Of a stretch of DNA of 64,000 nt, positions 42,870 to 52,439 are shown piece after piece (within the stretch, counting starts at the first letter, position 1; every line of letters begins with the position of its first letter). Position numbers and translations under genes: made by a program. Origin of the DNA: Thermoplasmata archaeon (lineage in GTDB: Archaea; Thermoplasmatota; Thermoplasmata; Methanomassiliicoccales; Methanomethylophilaceae). Below the pieces are notes generated by a model. The model did no database searches and had not been told where the DNA came from. It saw only the letters and a program-made list of their open reading frames with translations. The stretch covers positions 1 through 64,000 of the forward strand of contig SUST01000003.1 of NCBI GenBank assembly GCA_015063285.1, read 5' to 3'.

Positions 42870-43886
42870 ATGAATTCTAAGGTCGTAATAGCCATTGTCG
42901 CAGTGGTAATTGTTGCTGTCGCAGGAATAGCTTTCTTCGCGATGAGCAGTAATAACGGTGGCGATGCCCCCTCCGATGGTATCCTGTATGACGGGAACGG
43001 AGGAAAACTGCCAGATGGCAAGACAACATACACGCAACATTCCACAAGTGTAGACACTTGTTCCTTCCAGAAGGACGGTTATCACTGGGTAGTCTGGAAC
43101 ACCAAGGCTGATGGCAGCGGAACCGACTACAACGAGAACTCCGTAGCACCAGCAAAGACCACACTCTATGCCCAGTGGTCGAATGCTAACACAATCTTCG
43201 GTAGTGACGGCGGTATAGGATACGTCTCGATCTTCGTCGCAGACAGCAACGGCGGCAAAGAGGTCAACATTGACCATGGTTATGCGGAACTGCCCTCCAA
43301 AGCAGTCTTCATCATCAAGCCACTGTCTGGCGTTACCTTAAAGATTTATGTCGATGGAAAGGGTGTCATCGCTGAGAAATCTGATAAGAAGAATTACATC
43401 GAGTACATTACCGGAACGGCAGGTATCGTATTCGAGAACGGTAGTATCAAGGATGACGGATCGGCCGTATTTGAAGTAAGGCAGACCATCTCTAACCAGA
43501 GTGTCACCCTCGGTTGCTTGAACACCTCAGTATCCAATGTCCTGGATATCAAAGGAACGAGAGAGGTCCCCACAGACATTATGAATTTCAGTATCAAATA
43601 TACGGGGCTCACTGACGTTATCGACATAAATCATACAGGATCAGTCCAGCTCGGAGATAGCCCCGAAATCCACGTCAAGGCCGTGAAAACCGGAACCTCT
43701 GTGGATTACGACGCTGATGCAGGTTCTATTATCTTCACCTTAGACGGCAAGAAGTATGAGATCCAGTTCAATTTCTCGAATGGAGGAGAGGTCAGCGGAG
43801 TGTCAATCAATGAGGATACCGCGATCATCAAGTTCTCATTTGATCATGATAAGGATCCCATCTTCTACCGTGTTATAGGTAGCTGA
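42870..43886 (+). CDS. Exported protein with one InlB-type B repeat
   Basis: About 338 residues. The N-terminal signal/anchor helix is M-N-S-K-V-V-I-A-I-V-A-V-V-I-V, followed by one Listeria-Bacteroides repeat (L-Y-D-G-N-G-G ... W-N-T-K-A-D-G-S-G ... L-Y-A-Q-W, about 40-105). The remaining 230 residues are a beta-rich, Asp/Gly/Ser-containing region with no recognised domain. It shares its N-terminal signal pattern with the partial gene at 63314. It is probably cell-surface located. A TATA-like TGCATATATA lies near 42826-42836, and a GC hairpin follows the gene. Confidence 0.75.
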   Translation: MNSKVVIAIVAVVIVAVAGIAFFAMSSNNGGDAPSDGILYDGNGGKLPDGKTTYTQHSTSVDTCSFQKDGYHWVVWNTKADGSGTDYNENSVAPAKTTLYAQWSNANTIFGSDGGIGYVSIFVADSNGGKEVNIDHGYAELPSKAVFIIKPLSGVTLKIYVDGKGVIAEKSDKKNYIEYITGTAGIVFENGSIKDDGSAVFEVRQTISNQSVTLGCLNTSVSNVLDIKGTREVPTDIMNFSIKYTGLTDVIDINHTGSVQLGDSPEIHVKAVKTGTSVDYDADAGSIIFTLDGKKYEIQFNFSNGGEVSGVSINEDTAIIKFSFDHDKDPIFYRVIGS

Positions 43887-43894
43887 AACCATAA

Positions 43895-43913
43895 AAGGGG
43901 GCATAACCCCCTT
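43895..43913 (+). terminator. Hairpin after exported protein gene
   Basis: AAGGGGG (43895-43901) and CCCCCTT (43907-43913) form a 7-bp stem with a CATAA loop, 8 bp after the stop. Confidence 0.65.
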
Positions 43914-44005
43914 CATTAATTCTATCTTGAATAGGTGAACAGACTGGTCTGTCTGTTGCGTTAGTGTGGTAACGTCTCAAAGACGATTATTATTGTTTCA
44001 AAAAT

Positions 44006-44025
44006 GAAGGGGGATGTCCCCCTTC
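44006..44025 (-). terminator. Hairpin terminator of glyA
   Basis: GAAGGGGG (44006-44013) and CCCCCTTC (44018-44025) form an 8-bp stem. On the minus strand it follows the glyA stop by 12 bp and is followed by a short T-run (ATTTTTG). Confidence 0.65.
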
Positions 44026-44037
44026 TTTTGTGTGGTT

Positions 44038-45324
44038 TCAGAAGTTTACCAGTTCGTGATAGTCGTATGCAGGCTCGCCTGCATTGAAGCAGTACTGGAT
44101 GGTGGCAAAGTTCTTCTTGAGTTCCTTGATATCCTCCTTGACCTTTGCAGGGTCTTCCTTCTTCTTGACGACCCTGGCGATGAGCTCTGCGACCTCTTTC
44201 ATCTCGCTCTCCTTCATTCCGATGCGGGTCATTTCCTGGGATCCGAGCCTGAGTCCCGACGGGTTGACCGAGCTGGTGTCTCTGGGGAGCATGTTCTTGT
44301 TACAGATGATGTTCGCATCCTCCAGTAACTGAGCACAGAGCTTTCCTCCTCCGAACTCGGAAACATCGACTGCGATCGCATGGGATCTGGTGAATCCTAG
44401 GTCCGGGCAGAGTACAGGTACGCCCAGCTCGTAGAGTGCCTCTCCGAGTGCACGGGAGTTCTTGCACGCCTGTGCGGCGTACTCCTTTCCGAAGACGTCC
44501 ATCTCGGCGAGGGTGATTCCCAATGCGGCCATGGCATGAAGGTGATGGCTGGAGGTGACTCCGGGGAATGCGGCATGCTGAAGCTTCTTTTCCTGTTCCT
44601 CGGTAAGGTTCTGTCCTAAGAGGATACCGTGGTTAGGTCCGGGGAAGGTCTTATGGGTGGAAGCTGAAACGATGTTCACACCGTCCTTGAAGGGGTCTTG
44701 GAATTGCTTTCCTGCAATGAGTCCGAGGACGTGCGCACAGTCTTCCCAGACAAGACATCCAATCTCGTTGAAGGTATCCTGAAGCTCCTTGATTGGCGGA
44801 GGGAACAGGAATACTGAGAGACCGAACTGAGCGACCTTGGGCTTCGCAGCCTTCAGTACTTTGATGGTTCCGTCTATGTCCAGATTCATGTCAGATTCGT
44901 TCCAGGGATAGTTGACAGAGTTAACTCCCCTCTGTCCGAAAGCACCGAACTCACATGTAGAGATGTGGGCGCCCTGATCCAGAGCGCAGGTGGTGATGAT
45001 GTCTCCCGGCTTAGCAAAAGCCATCAGGACGGCCATGTTAGCGACAGTTCCTGAGATAGGTCTAAGGTCAGCGAATCCGCAGTCAAAGACCTTCTTTGCG
45101 AGTTCAATTGCCTTCAGTTCTACCTTGTCAACATAGATGTTTCCTTGGTAGTAACGTTTTCCAGGCAATCCCTCTGCATATCTGTCAGCGAAATCGGAGA
45201 TGAGCATTTCTTTAGCAAGTGGGCTCATGAGGTTCTCCGATGCGATCATGGGTATGCATTCCTCGAACCATTTGTTGTGAGCCTTGACGTTCTCTCTGAT
45301 GAATTTGGCGTCCTCTATGGCCAT
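44038..45324 (-). CDS. glyA: Serine hydroxymethyltransferase
   Basis: The 428-residue PLP enzyme interconverts serine and glycine with a tetrahydropterin C1 carrier. It shows I-A-S-E-N near residue 31, G-K-R-Y-Y-Q-G-N near 57, H-x-x-G-L-I-A-G near 200 and the PLP lysine in S-A-S-T-H-K-T-F-P-G-P near 225. The R-Y-Y-Q-G and F-P-G-P variants mark a divergent branch rather than the bacterial R-Y-Y-G-G and L-R-G-P. ATG 45324 begins the family sequence; the longer frame adds 10 residues. Confidence 0.92.
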   Translation of the reverse strand: MAIEDAKFIRENVKAHNKWFEECIPMIASENLMSPLAKEMLISDFADRYAEGLPGKRYYQGNIYVDKVELKAIELAKKVFDCGFADLRPISGTVANMAVLMAFAKPGDIITTCALDQGAHISTCEFGAFGQRGVNSVNYPWNESDMNLDIDGTIKVLKAAKPKVAQFGLSVFLFPPPIKELQDTFNEIGCLVWEDCAHVLGLIAGKQFQDPFKDGVNIVSASTHKTFPGPNHGILLGQNLTEEQEKKLQHAAFPGVTSSHHLHAMAALGITLAEMDVFGKEYAAQACKNSRALGEALYELGVPVLCPDLGFTRSHAIAVDVSEFGGGKLCAQLLEDANIICNKNMLPRDTSSVNPSGLRLGSQEMTRIGMKESEMKEVAELIARVVKKKEDPAKVKEDIKELKKNFATIQYCFNAGEPAYDYHELVNF

Positions 45325-45444
45325 TGTTATCGGTCTCCCGTAGGGGGACCTCAATTTATACCATTTGCTGGTTCGACGTTTTTACGATGGCTGTTCACAG
45401 TGTTACTTCTCGCATCTATACAGAAAAAGAGTAGTAAGTTAGTT

Positions 45445-45482
45445 ATCTACCAATTTTTTGGTAGATTGAGACCTTATATTAT
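45445..45482 (+). promoter_or_regulatory. ribB promoter with perfect operator-like palindrome
   Basis: ATCTACCAA (45445-45453) and TTGGTAGAT (45458-45466) are a perfect 9-bp inverted repeat around TTTT. It ends a few bases before the TATA-like CCTTATATTAT (45472-45482). The position suits an operator that controls the riboflavin operon, for example by an RbkR-type regulator, but that assignment is inference. Confidence 0.55.
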
Positions 45483-45513
45483 GTGCGCTAATAATCAGAA
45501 AGGTAGTGTTCAT

Positions 45514-46221
45514 ATGGAATTTGATCGTGTCCTTGAGGATATAAGGAAAGGAAAACCGATACTCGTATACGATTTCGACGATAGAGAGAGGGAATGCGAC
45601 ATGACCGTTGCTTCTCAGTTCGTCACCCCTGAAATCATTCAGAAGATGAGGAAGGATGCTGGAGGATTGATCTGTGTCACCACCCCGTATTCAAGGGCGA
45701 TGGAGGTAGGTCTGCCTTTCATGTCTGATGTCTACTGGGATGATTGCGAGAAGTATCCTCTTCTGAAGGCGATGGCTCCGACCGACATCCCTTATGACAG
45801 AACCAAATCATCTTTCGGTGTAACTATCAATCACAGGAAGACCTACACCGGTATCACCGACAAGGACCGTGCATTGACTGCCAGTGAGTATGCTAAAGTT
45901 CTCTTTTCTGGAAAGCCAATAGAAGAGGTCAAGAAAGAGCTAGGTACCAACTTCAGAGCACCAGGCCATATTCATCTGCTCAACACTTCGGAGAAGATTT
46001 TGGAATCACGCTTCGGACACACCGAGTTATGTACCGCATTGATGTACATGGCAGGGGTCATGCCTTCGGCCACCATCTGTGAGATGATGGGGGACGATTT
46101 CGGTTCAAGACCCAAATCCAGCGTAGCCGAATACGCCAAAGAGCACGATATGATCATCATCGATGGAGATGATGTGATCGCACAATGGAAAGAATTCAAG
46201 AAAATCCACCCGGAGCTTTGA
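45514..46221 (+). CDS. ribB: 3,4-dihydroxy-2-butanone-4-phosphate synthase
   Basis: The 235-residue enzyme converts ribulose-5-phosphate to the four-carbon riboflavin precursor and formate. Motifs include the acidic loop D-D-R-E-R-E-C-D near residue 24, S-S-F-G-V-T-I-N-H-R-K-T-Y-T-G-I-T near 106, and G-H-I-H-L-L with G-H-T-E-L near 155-180. It is first in a four-gene riboflavin operon. ATG 45514 is the family start; upstream in-frame sequence covers the promoter and palindrome. Confidence 0.93.
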   Translation: MEFDRVLEDIRKGKPILVYDFDDRERECDMTVASQFVTPEIIQKMRKDAGGLICVTTPYSRAMEVGLPFMSDVYWDDCEKYPLLKAMAPTDIPYDRTKSSFGVTINHRKTYTGITDKDRALTASEYAKVLFSGKPIEEVKKELGTNFRAPGHIHLLNTSEKILESRFGHTELCTALMYMAGVMPSATICEMMGDDFGSRPKSSVAEYAKEHDMIIIDGDDVIAQWKEFKKIHPEL

Positions 46222-46222
46222 T

Positions 46223-47115
<893 letters not shown>

Positions 47116-47120
47116 GAAAA

Positions 47121-47531
47121 ATGAAAGCATACAAGATCGGAGCAGTCGTTGCCGAGTTCAACTACGAGATAACCATGCTCATGATGGAAAGGGCTAAGGC
47201 CGAGGCCGAGTTCCTAGGTGTAAAGATCGTCAAGGAGATTAAGGTCCCTGGTTGTTTTGAGATTCCTATGGCTACAAAGAAGCTTCTTGAGGACAAGGAT
47301 ATCGATGCTGTCATCACACTCGGTGCAGTAATCACCGGTGAGACCAAACACGATGAGGTCGTCATCGCTCAGGCCTCAAGGAAGATAATGGACCTTGGAC
47401 TGGAGTATGGAAAGCCAGTAGGATTCGGAGTGACCGGGCCCGGGATGACAGAACTTCAGGCAATGGACAGGATCGAGAAAGGCAGAGATGTCGTCGATGC
47501 TGTCGTGAAAATGCTCCAGAGATTGGAGTGA
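47121..47531 (+). CDS. ribH: 6,7-dimethyl-8-ribityllumazine synthase
   Basis: The 136-residue protein has the lumazine synthase core with V-A-E-F-N-Y at the N-terminus, V-P-G-C-F-E-I-P near 43, G-A-V-I-T-G-E-T-K-H near 74 and F-G-V-T near 107. It condenses the RibB product with the ribityl-aminopyrimidine. GGTGAG gives a good spacing to ATG 47121. It is the last gene of the operon, before a strong terminator. Confidence 0.93.
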   Translation: MKAYKIGAVVAEFNYEITMLMMERAKAEAEFLGVKIVKEIKVPGCFEIPMATKKLLEDKDIDAVITLGAVITGETKHDEVVIAQASRKIMDLGLEYGKPVGFGVTGPGMTELQAMDRIEKGRDVVDAVVKMLQRLE

Positions 47532-47539
47532 ATAAAATA

Positions 47540-47587
47540 GACCGCGGCGGTTATGCCGCGGTCTCTCTTAGTTTTCGTTTTTTTTTG
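47540..47587 (+). terminator. Strong terminator of the riboflavin operon
   Basis: GACCGCGGC (47540-47548) and GCCGCGGTC (47555-47563) form a 9-bp stem, followed by a T-rich tract ending in nine or more T residues near 47579-47587. Confidence 0.8.
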
Positions 47588-47594
47588 TAAAAAT

Positions 47595-47996
47595 TTACAT
47601 TCTGGGCTGACGGCCGTCGCAGACAGCGATTTTTACGATATCAATCACACTCGATAGTGCTACCCCGGTCGTCATAGCGATGGACACGCATCCTTTTCCG
47701 TGAAGGTACATGTCTATGATGATGCGTACATTGTTATCCTCTGTGTCGATGCTTTTGGGGTTGAAGCGCCTCGGACCGTTCTGCCAGGATCTAGTCTTGC
47801 ATTTGGGGCATCTCATAGGTGTTTTAGCAGTACGTGAGAACCAGGTGTGTCCGCATACAAAACAGGTGTATGTAGTGGATTCGCCGTACCAGTGATATGT
47901 TCCGCAGTGGGGACATCTCGCAGGCATGTCTATTCCGCTTGTCCAGTCATGTCCGCACCTCCCGCAATGTTTCTCACTGAGTGTCTTTGCTTGCAT
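47595..47996 (-). CDS. Double zinc-ribbon protein with C-terminal helix-turn-helix-like segment
   Basis: About 133 residues with two successive zinc ribbons (H-C-G-R-C-G ... R-C-P-H-C-G and C-F-V-C-G-H ... R-C-P-K-C-K), each with a conserved W after the second pair. A C-terminal helical region (V-R-I-I-I-D-M-Y-L-H-G-K-G-C-V-S-I-A) resembles a resolvase or transposase-like HTH. It is probably a nucleic-acid-binding protein of unknown target. ATG 47996 has AGGTG at about 6 bp; a TTTTTATATATAC element near 48036-48048 is the probable promoter. Confidence 0.7.
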   Translation of the reverse strand: MQAKTLSEKHCGRCGHDWTSGIDMPARCPHCGTYHWYGESTTYTCFVCGHTWFSRTAKTPMRCPKCKTRSWQNGPRRFNPKSIDTEDNNVRIIIDMYLHGKGCVSIAMTTGVALSSVIDIVKIAVCDGRQPRM

Positions 47997-48240
47997 GATA
48001 GCACCTATTGGATTATACATCCAACATACTTTTTAGTATATATAAAAACTCTCAATATCACTAAACATTCACAGATAATGGGCCACAATCCTATACAATT
48101 GTTCTATTGATGGATGGTTAACGGGTTTAATGGCGGTATTATTTTCCTATCTAAAAACCGCATTATCGGATATAATTCACGGACAATCGTTCCTACAAGC
48201 GTAAATAATTGTTTTATGAACGGTATCTATTGCCCTGTTC

Positions 48241-48801
48241 ATGGACCTGCTGTCTATCATCCTCATTGCAGTTGGTTTGGCGATGGATGCTTTCGCGGTA
48301 TCGATCTGTAAAGGATTGGCCATGAAGACTCCAAGTTTCAGGTCGATGCTGATAATAGGATTGTGGTTCGGCGGATTCCAGGGGCTCATGCCTATCATAG
48401 GTTATTTCGTAGGAGAGTCATTCTACCAGTACATTGCTGATATAGACCATTGGGTGGCATTCGGACTTCTTCTTATCATAGGTTTGAATATGATTCGCGA
48501 AGCACTATTCGGTGACGAGGATGCCGTAGATGATAATGTCGGAGTTACGACTATGTTTCTTCTGGCCATAGCTACCAGTATAGATGCTTTGGCAGTGGGA
48601 ATATCCTTGGCAATGGAAGGAGCAAATGTATGGGCTGACTCTCTGATAATCGGTTGTATAACTCTTATGATATCGATGGTCGGGGTTAAGCTTGGCAGTA
48701 TCGTAGGGGATAGATATAGTAGAAAGGCGGAGCTGGCAGGAGGGATAATACTGATCTTGATAGGTCTGAAGATCCTGCTGGAAGGTTTAAACGTCCTGTG
48801 A
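48241..48801 (+). CDS. mntP: Manganese efflux pump MntP family
   Basis: The 186-residue protein has six transmembrane helices with the MntP/DUF204 twin motifs G-L-A-M-D-A-F-A-V-S near residue 12 and A-T-S-I-D-A-L-A-V-G near 117, whose Asp residues bind metal. It exports Mn(II). Its last 15 bp overlap the convergent gene at 48787. No known Mn riboswitch could be recognised in the 244 bp upstream. Confidence 0.92.
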   Translation: MDLLSIILIAVGLAMDAFAVSICKGLAMKTPSFRSMLIIGLWFGGFQGLMPIIGYFVGESFYQYIADIDHWVAFGLLLIIGLNMIREALFGDEDAVDDNVGVTTMFLLAIATSIDALAVGISLAMEGANVWADSLIIGCITLMISMVGVKLGSIVGDRYSRKAELAGGIILILIGLKILLEGLNVL

Positions 48802-49791
48802 AAGGTCCTTGCCGTCCTCAGAGAGTAGAAGGAACATCCTGGCGTAGTCCTCAACAGCAGTGCTAAGATCGAATTCCTCTCTGTTGGGGGACCCGAGCGA
48901 ACGGAGTTTCTGAAGAATTGTGTCATCTCTGACAGATTTCATCAGCTCATCCATCCAGTATTCAAGGTCAAACATATTGGAATCGTTCCAATGCCTGAAG
49001 ATGCGAGTAATATGTTCGTCACTGAAGTTCACACTCAGCCTCTCATATGTGGATTTTAGTAGGCTGCACATATGGAGTTTCAGATTGTCATCTTCTACAT
49101 ATGTGTCGGGATTGTAATGGAAGTCCTCGAGAACCTCCTCAATTATGGTGTTGACGGTGCGGAAATCGCGTCCGTATGAGAGGATCTTGTTCAGAAGTTT
49201 CGGGATGATAGTCGGATAGATGTCATCATCGCCATCGAGCTCTCCGGCCTGATATTTCATTCTGAAGTTCCTGTAGACCGTGATGTAGAATATTCCCTTG
49301 CAGGGAACTGATGCCTTGACTCCGAACTCAGTCGAAATCAGGTCGATGTATTCTATCGGATTGAATTGGATGAACTCGCGTTCCTTCATGATGATCAGGT
49401 CGACGATACGTTTGCATACCCCGACTATGTAAGCATCGATGAAGCGGAAGTCTGTGATGAGGTCGAGACCCTTCTTCCAATCATTGTGGGCCTTTCCCTC
49501 CTCTCCGTCGGCTGCGAATGCAAAACCGCGAGTGAAATACATGTCCGCTGTTGGTTCTTCGGACTCGTTCATCATCTCCTCTACCTTCGAGATAGCTTCG
49601 GACGGATCCCTCTCGATGAGACTCACGATGCTGGAGAACTCATCCTCGTAAGGCTTGTTTAAAAGATACGCCTTGCTGTTAGATCTGGACCTGAAAGTGC
49701 GTTTCTCGCATTCACCGCAGATGTAATACCCGAATTCATCTGAAGTAATGGCTCCACCGCAATAGGGGCAGAGTCTTATGGTAAAGGCCAT
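48787..49791 (-). CDS. Conserved hypothetical protein with N-terminal zinc ribbon
   Basis: The 334-residue soluble protein has a zinc ribbon (C-P-Y-C-G ... Y-Y-I-C-G-E-C) in the first 28 residues, then a helical region with one TPR-like stretch (T-A-D-M-Y-F-T-R-G-F-A-F-A-A-D-G near 81). The rest is acidic with no recognised domain. It resembles zinc-ribbon-plus-helical proteins frequent in this lineage. Its function is unknown. It overlaps convergent mntP by 15 bp. Confidence 0.7.
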   Translation of the reverse strand: MAFTIRLCPYCGGAITSDEFGYYICGECEKRTFRSRSNSKAYLLNKPYEDEFSSIVSLIERDPSEAISKVEEMMNESEEPTADMYFTRGFAFAADGEEGKAHNDWKKGLDLITDFRFIDAYIVGVCKRIVDLIIMKEREFIQFNPIEYIDLISTEFGVKASVPCKGIFYITVYRNFRMKYQAGELDGDDDIYPTIIPKLLNKILSYGRDFRTVNTIIEEVLEDFHYNPDTYVEDDNLKLHMCSLLKSTYERLSVNFSDEHITRIFRHWNDSNMFDLEYWMDELMKSVRDDTILQKLRSLGSPNREEFDLSTAVEDYARMFLLLSEDGKDLSQDV

Positions 49792-49878
49792 ATGAGTCTA
49801 ATCTAGTCTGAGTTATAATTAGTTGCTGGTGATATTTAACCATCCAGATGATTATTAAAGCTGAAAGCTAAACTCTGA

Positions 49879-51093
49879 TTATTTCAGCGTAGCGACTATG
49901 TCATCTGCTAGTTTCTCAAGATCCGGCATCTGCTCGGGCCGCATGGATGATTTGATAACGAAGGTCTCTCCGACCTTGGTCATTCCTTTCAGGGAAGACA
50001 TCCTTTCTTCCATGATTTTGGGTGATTGAGGTGCCCATGAACCGTTTCCGATTAGGGAGTAATTCCTGTTCTGGACAGTCATAATCTCCATATCCTCTAT
50101 CACTGCGCTCATTGTAGGGTGAAGATTGTTGTTATAGGTCGGTGCCGCCAGGACTATATTGCTGAATCTGAACGCGTCAGCGACCACGTACGACGGATGG
50201 GTTCTGGTGACATCGTACATATTGATCTTATTCACTCCCTTTTCCTTGAGCAGGAGTGCAAGCTTCTCAACCACAGCGGCGGTATTCCCATACATGGAAG
50301 TGTATGCGATCACAACCCCCTTTTCCTCGGGTTCGTAAAGGCTCCATATGATGTATTTTTCCATGATGTAGCCGATGTGCTCTCCCCTCCAGATCGGGCC
50401 GTGGAGCGGACAGACCATATCAATCTGCACACCTTCCAGCTTGCTGAATATATTCTGGACTTTGCTTCCGTATTTTCCCACGATATTTGCGTAGTATCTT
50501 CTCGCCTCATCGAGGTAATCTCTGTCGAAATCGACTTCATCCGCATATAGTGCTCCTGAAAGGGTCTTGAACGTTCCGAAGGCATCGGCTGAGAACAGTA
50601 TCTCATCCTTCAGATCATAGGCGAACATGACCTCCGGCCAGTGGACCATAACGGCAAAGTAGAACTTCAGAGTGTGTTTCCCGAGACAGAGCTCATCGCC
50701 GTCCTTGACTTCCAATTTGTTCTTGGGCTTCAGCTGATAGAAGTTGTCGAGCATGTCGAAGGTCTTGCTGTTTCCAACAACGGTCACTTCCGGATAAGTT
50801 TCCAGCACTTGAACGATGGCAGCACCGTGATCGGGTTCCATATGGTCGATCACAAGGTAATCAAGCGGTCTTCCTCCAAGCACCCCTTGGAGGTTCTTCC
50901 AGAATTTCGATACGATGGATGAGTCGCAAGTATCCATCAGACACGTTTTTTCATCCATTAGGACGTAGGAGTTGTAAGACACTCCCTCCGGTATCGGGAA
51001 GGACCCCTCAAACAGCGCTGCTGTTCTGTCATCCCCGCCTATCCAGTAGATGTCGTCTTTGATTCTGATACCGGTCCCATCCGCTATTGCCAT
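49879..51093 (-). CDS. fprA: A-type flavoprotein (FprA, F420H2 oxidase / diiron)
   Basis: The 404-residue protein has an N-terminal metallo-beta-lactamase-like diiron domain with the H-x-E-x-D-H ligands (H84, E86, D88, H89) and further His near 148 and 229. The C-terminal flavodoxin domain (about 258-400) has the FMN loop T-S-M-Y-G-N-T-A. In methanogens FprA reduces oxygen to water with F420H2, so it protects against oxygen. It is next to the EFR1 ferredoxin gene, divergently transcribed, with a 65-bp gap. Confidence 0.92.
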   Translation of the reverse strand: MAIADGTGIRIKDDIYWIGGDDRTAALFEGSFPIPEGVSYNSYVLMDEKTCLMDTCDSSIVSKFWKNLQGVLGGRPLDYLVIDHMEPDHGAAIVQVLETYPEVTVVGNSKTFDMLDNFYQLKPKNKLEVKDGDELCLGKHTLKFYFAVMVHWPEVMFAYDLKDEILFSADAFGTFKTLSGALYADEVDFDRDYLDEARRYYANIVGKYGSKVQNIFSKLEGVQIDMVCPLHGPIWRGEHIGYIMEKYIIWSLYEPEEKGVVIAYTSMYGNTAAVVEKLALLLKEKGVNKINMYDVTRTHPSYVVADAFRFSNIVLAAPTYNNNLHPTMSAVIEDMEIMTVQNRNYSLIGNGSWAPQSPKIMEERMSSLKGMTKVGETFVIKSSMRPEQMPDLEKLADDIVATLK

Positions 51094-51170
51094 GAGTCGA
51101 CAATGGTGTTGGTAATAAAAATCAATTTTGAGGCTTAGAGATTAAATCCGATGACAGGATGCGAGTACAC

Positions 51171-51986
51171 ATGATCTTTGTGTTCTCAGGAACAGGCAAC
51201 TCCTACCACGTTGCGAAACGCATAGCGACAGAATTCGAGTCGGATATGGTGGAAATGGCTTCTGCCGTCAGATACAAGCGTTCATTCTACAACGCGGACG
51301 AGAGCATTGTTGGATTCGTGTTTCCAGTCTATTTCCACGGTCTACCGTCGGTAGTGGAAGAATTCCTCGAAACAGTGGAGATAGTCAAGCCTGGTCATGT
51401 TTTTGCCATCTCAACTTGCGCGGGTGAGTCCGGTAAGGCATGCGAACAGCTTCAGGATATACTAGGAAAGAAACTGAATGTGGACGCTTTCTACGATGTG
51501 CTCATGCCCGAGAACGCTGTGTTCTACGAGGACGTTCCTGACAAAGAAGAGGCCGAGAAGATCAACGGAAGTGCGGATTCTGCGGTAGATGGGATCATCA
51601 GTTCCATCAAAAAACAGGAGAAAGGCGATTTCCGTACAATGGCAGGCAGTGATTGCTTCGATGAGATGAGGCAGCGTTATTCAGCGTTCAGGAATACGGA
51701 GCCTTTCTCTGTGGATGAAAGGTGCATCGAGTGCAGGGTTTGTGAGCATGTCTGTCCGGAACAGATAATCAAAGTCTACCACAGGAAACCTGTGTGGGAT
51801 GAAATGGAATGCTCGATGTGCATGAGCTGTCTGAACCTGTGTCCTAAGCAGGCATTGCAGTTCGCTGATCTTACACAGAACCGTGGGAGATACTTCCATC
51901 CGGAATATTACATGTGGAGTCTGGGGGTCAACCCACCGTACAAATACGAAGATTTCAAAAAGTATGACAGTGGATTGAGGTATTGA
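51171..51986 (+). CDS. EFR1-type flavodoxin/ferredoxin fusion protein
   Basis: About 271 residues. A flavodoxin-like domain (F-S-G-T-G-N-S phosphate loop at residue 5) is fused to two C-terminal 4Fe-4S clusters (C-I-E-C-R-V-C-E-H-V-C and C-S-M-C-M-S-C-L-N-L-C, about 186-225). Such EFR1-family proteins are low-potential electron carriers with unknown partners. ATG 51171 begins the flavodoxin motif; 51159 is an in-frame alternative. It diverges from fprA, consistent with a shared redox role (inference). Confidence 0.8.
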   Translation: MIFVFSGTGNSYHVAKRIATEFESDMVEMASAVRYKRSFYNADESIVGFVFPVYFHGLPSVVEEFLETVEIVKPGHVFAISTCAGESGKACEQLQDILGKKLNVDAFYDVLMPENAVFYEDVPDKEEAEKINGSADSAVDGIISSIKKQEKGDFRTMAGSDCFDEMRQRYSAFRNTEPFSVDERCIECRVCEHVCPEQIIKVYHRKPVWDEMECSMCMSCLNLCPKQALQFADLTQNRGRYFHPEYYMWSLGVNPPYKYEDFKKYDSGLRY

Positions 51987-51990
51987 TAGC

Positions 51991-52374
51991 ATGGCTGTAT
52001 TGGGATTCACCACGGTTGCAAGTCTTCTGAAGGAACAGACCGATCTAGTTAAAGGAAAGGGTATCGAGTCTTTCGGAGTCATAGTCATCGATGATGCGGA
52101 AGGAAAGCATGAGATGATTACAGTCAGCAATGCTCAGTTGCATCTGTTCATGCAGCTCAAGAGGGGGAACGTCACCCACATGTTGTTCCAATCTAAGGAG
52201 CAGGCAGAGTTGTTCTTTGCAAACATTGAGAACTACTACGGCAAGGAGAAGGCCGATAAGGTGATGTCAGGCATAAGGCTGGTCGCAGTCGGTGATTCTT
52301 CAGAATGCCTGAGTGCCAGGGGATTGGAATTCGAGTCTTTCGCAAGCTTCGAAGATGCGGTTAACGCTATATAA
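51991..52374 (+). CDS. Conserved hypothetical protein
   Basis: A 127-residue soluble alpha/beta protein starting 4 bp after the EFR1 gene, so it is probably co-transcribed. It has no cysteine cluster or catalytic motif that I recognise. The segment F-G-V-I-V-I-D-D-A-E-G-K-H-E near residue 28 suggests an alternating beta/alpha fold. The function is unknown, although the position suggests a link to the flavodoxin/ferredoxin partner. Confidence 0.65.
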   Translation: MAVLGFTTVASLLKEQTDLVKGKGIESFGVIVIDDAEGKHEMITVSNAQLHLFMQLKRGNVTHMLFQSKEQAELFFANIENYYGKEKADKVMSGIRLVAVGDSSECLSARGLEFESFASFEDAVNAI

Positions 52375-52439
52375 ATTCTTAAAATTGCGATATCCTTATC
52401 TATTTCCCTTTAAAATACAGGATGACAGAGGTAACTCAT

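Noticed and set aside
48021-48240. Manganese riboswitch before mntP
   Set aside because: I looked for a yybP-ykoY-like paired element with conserved loops and found no convincing stems.
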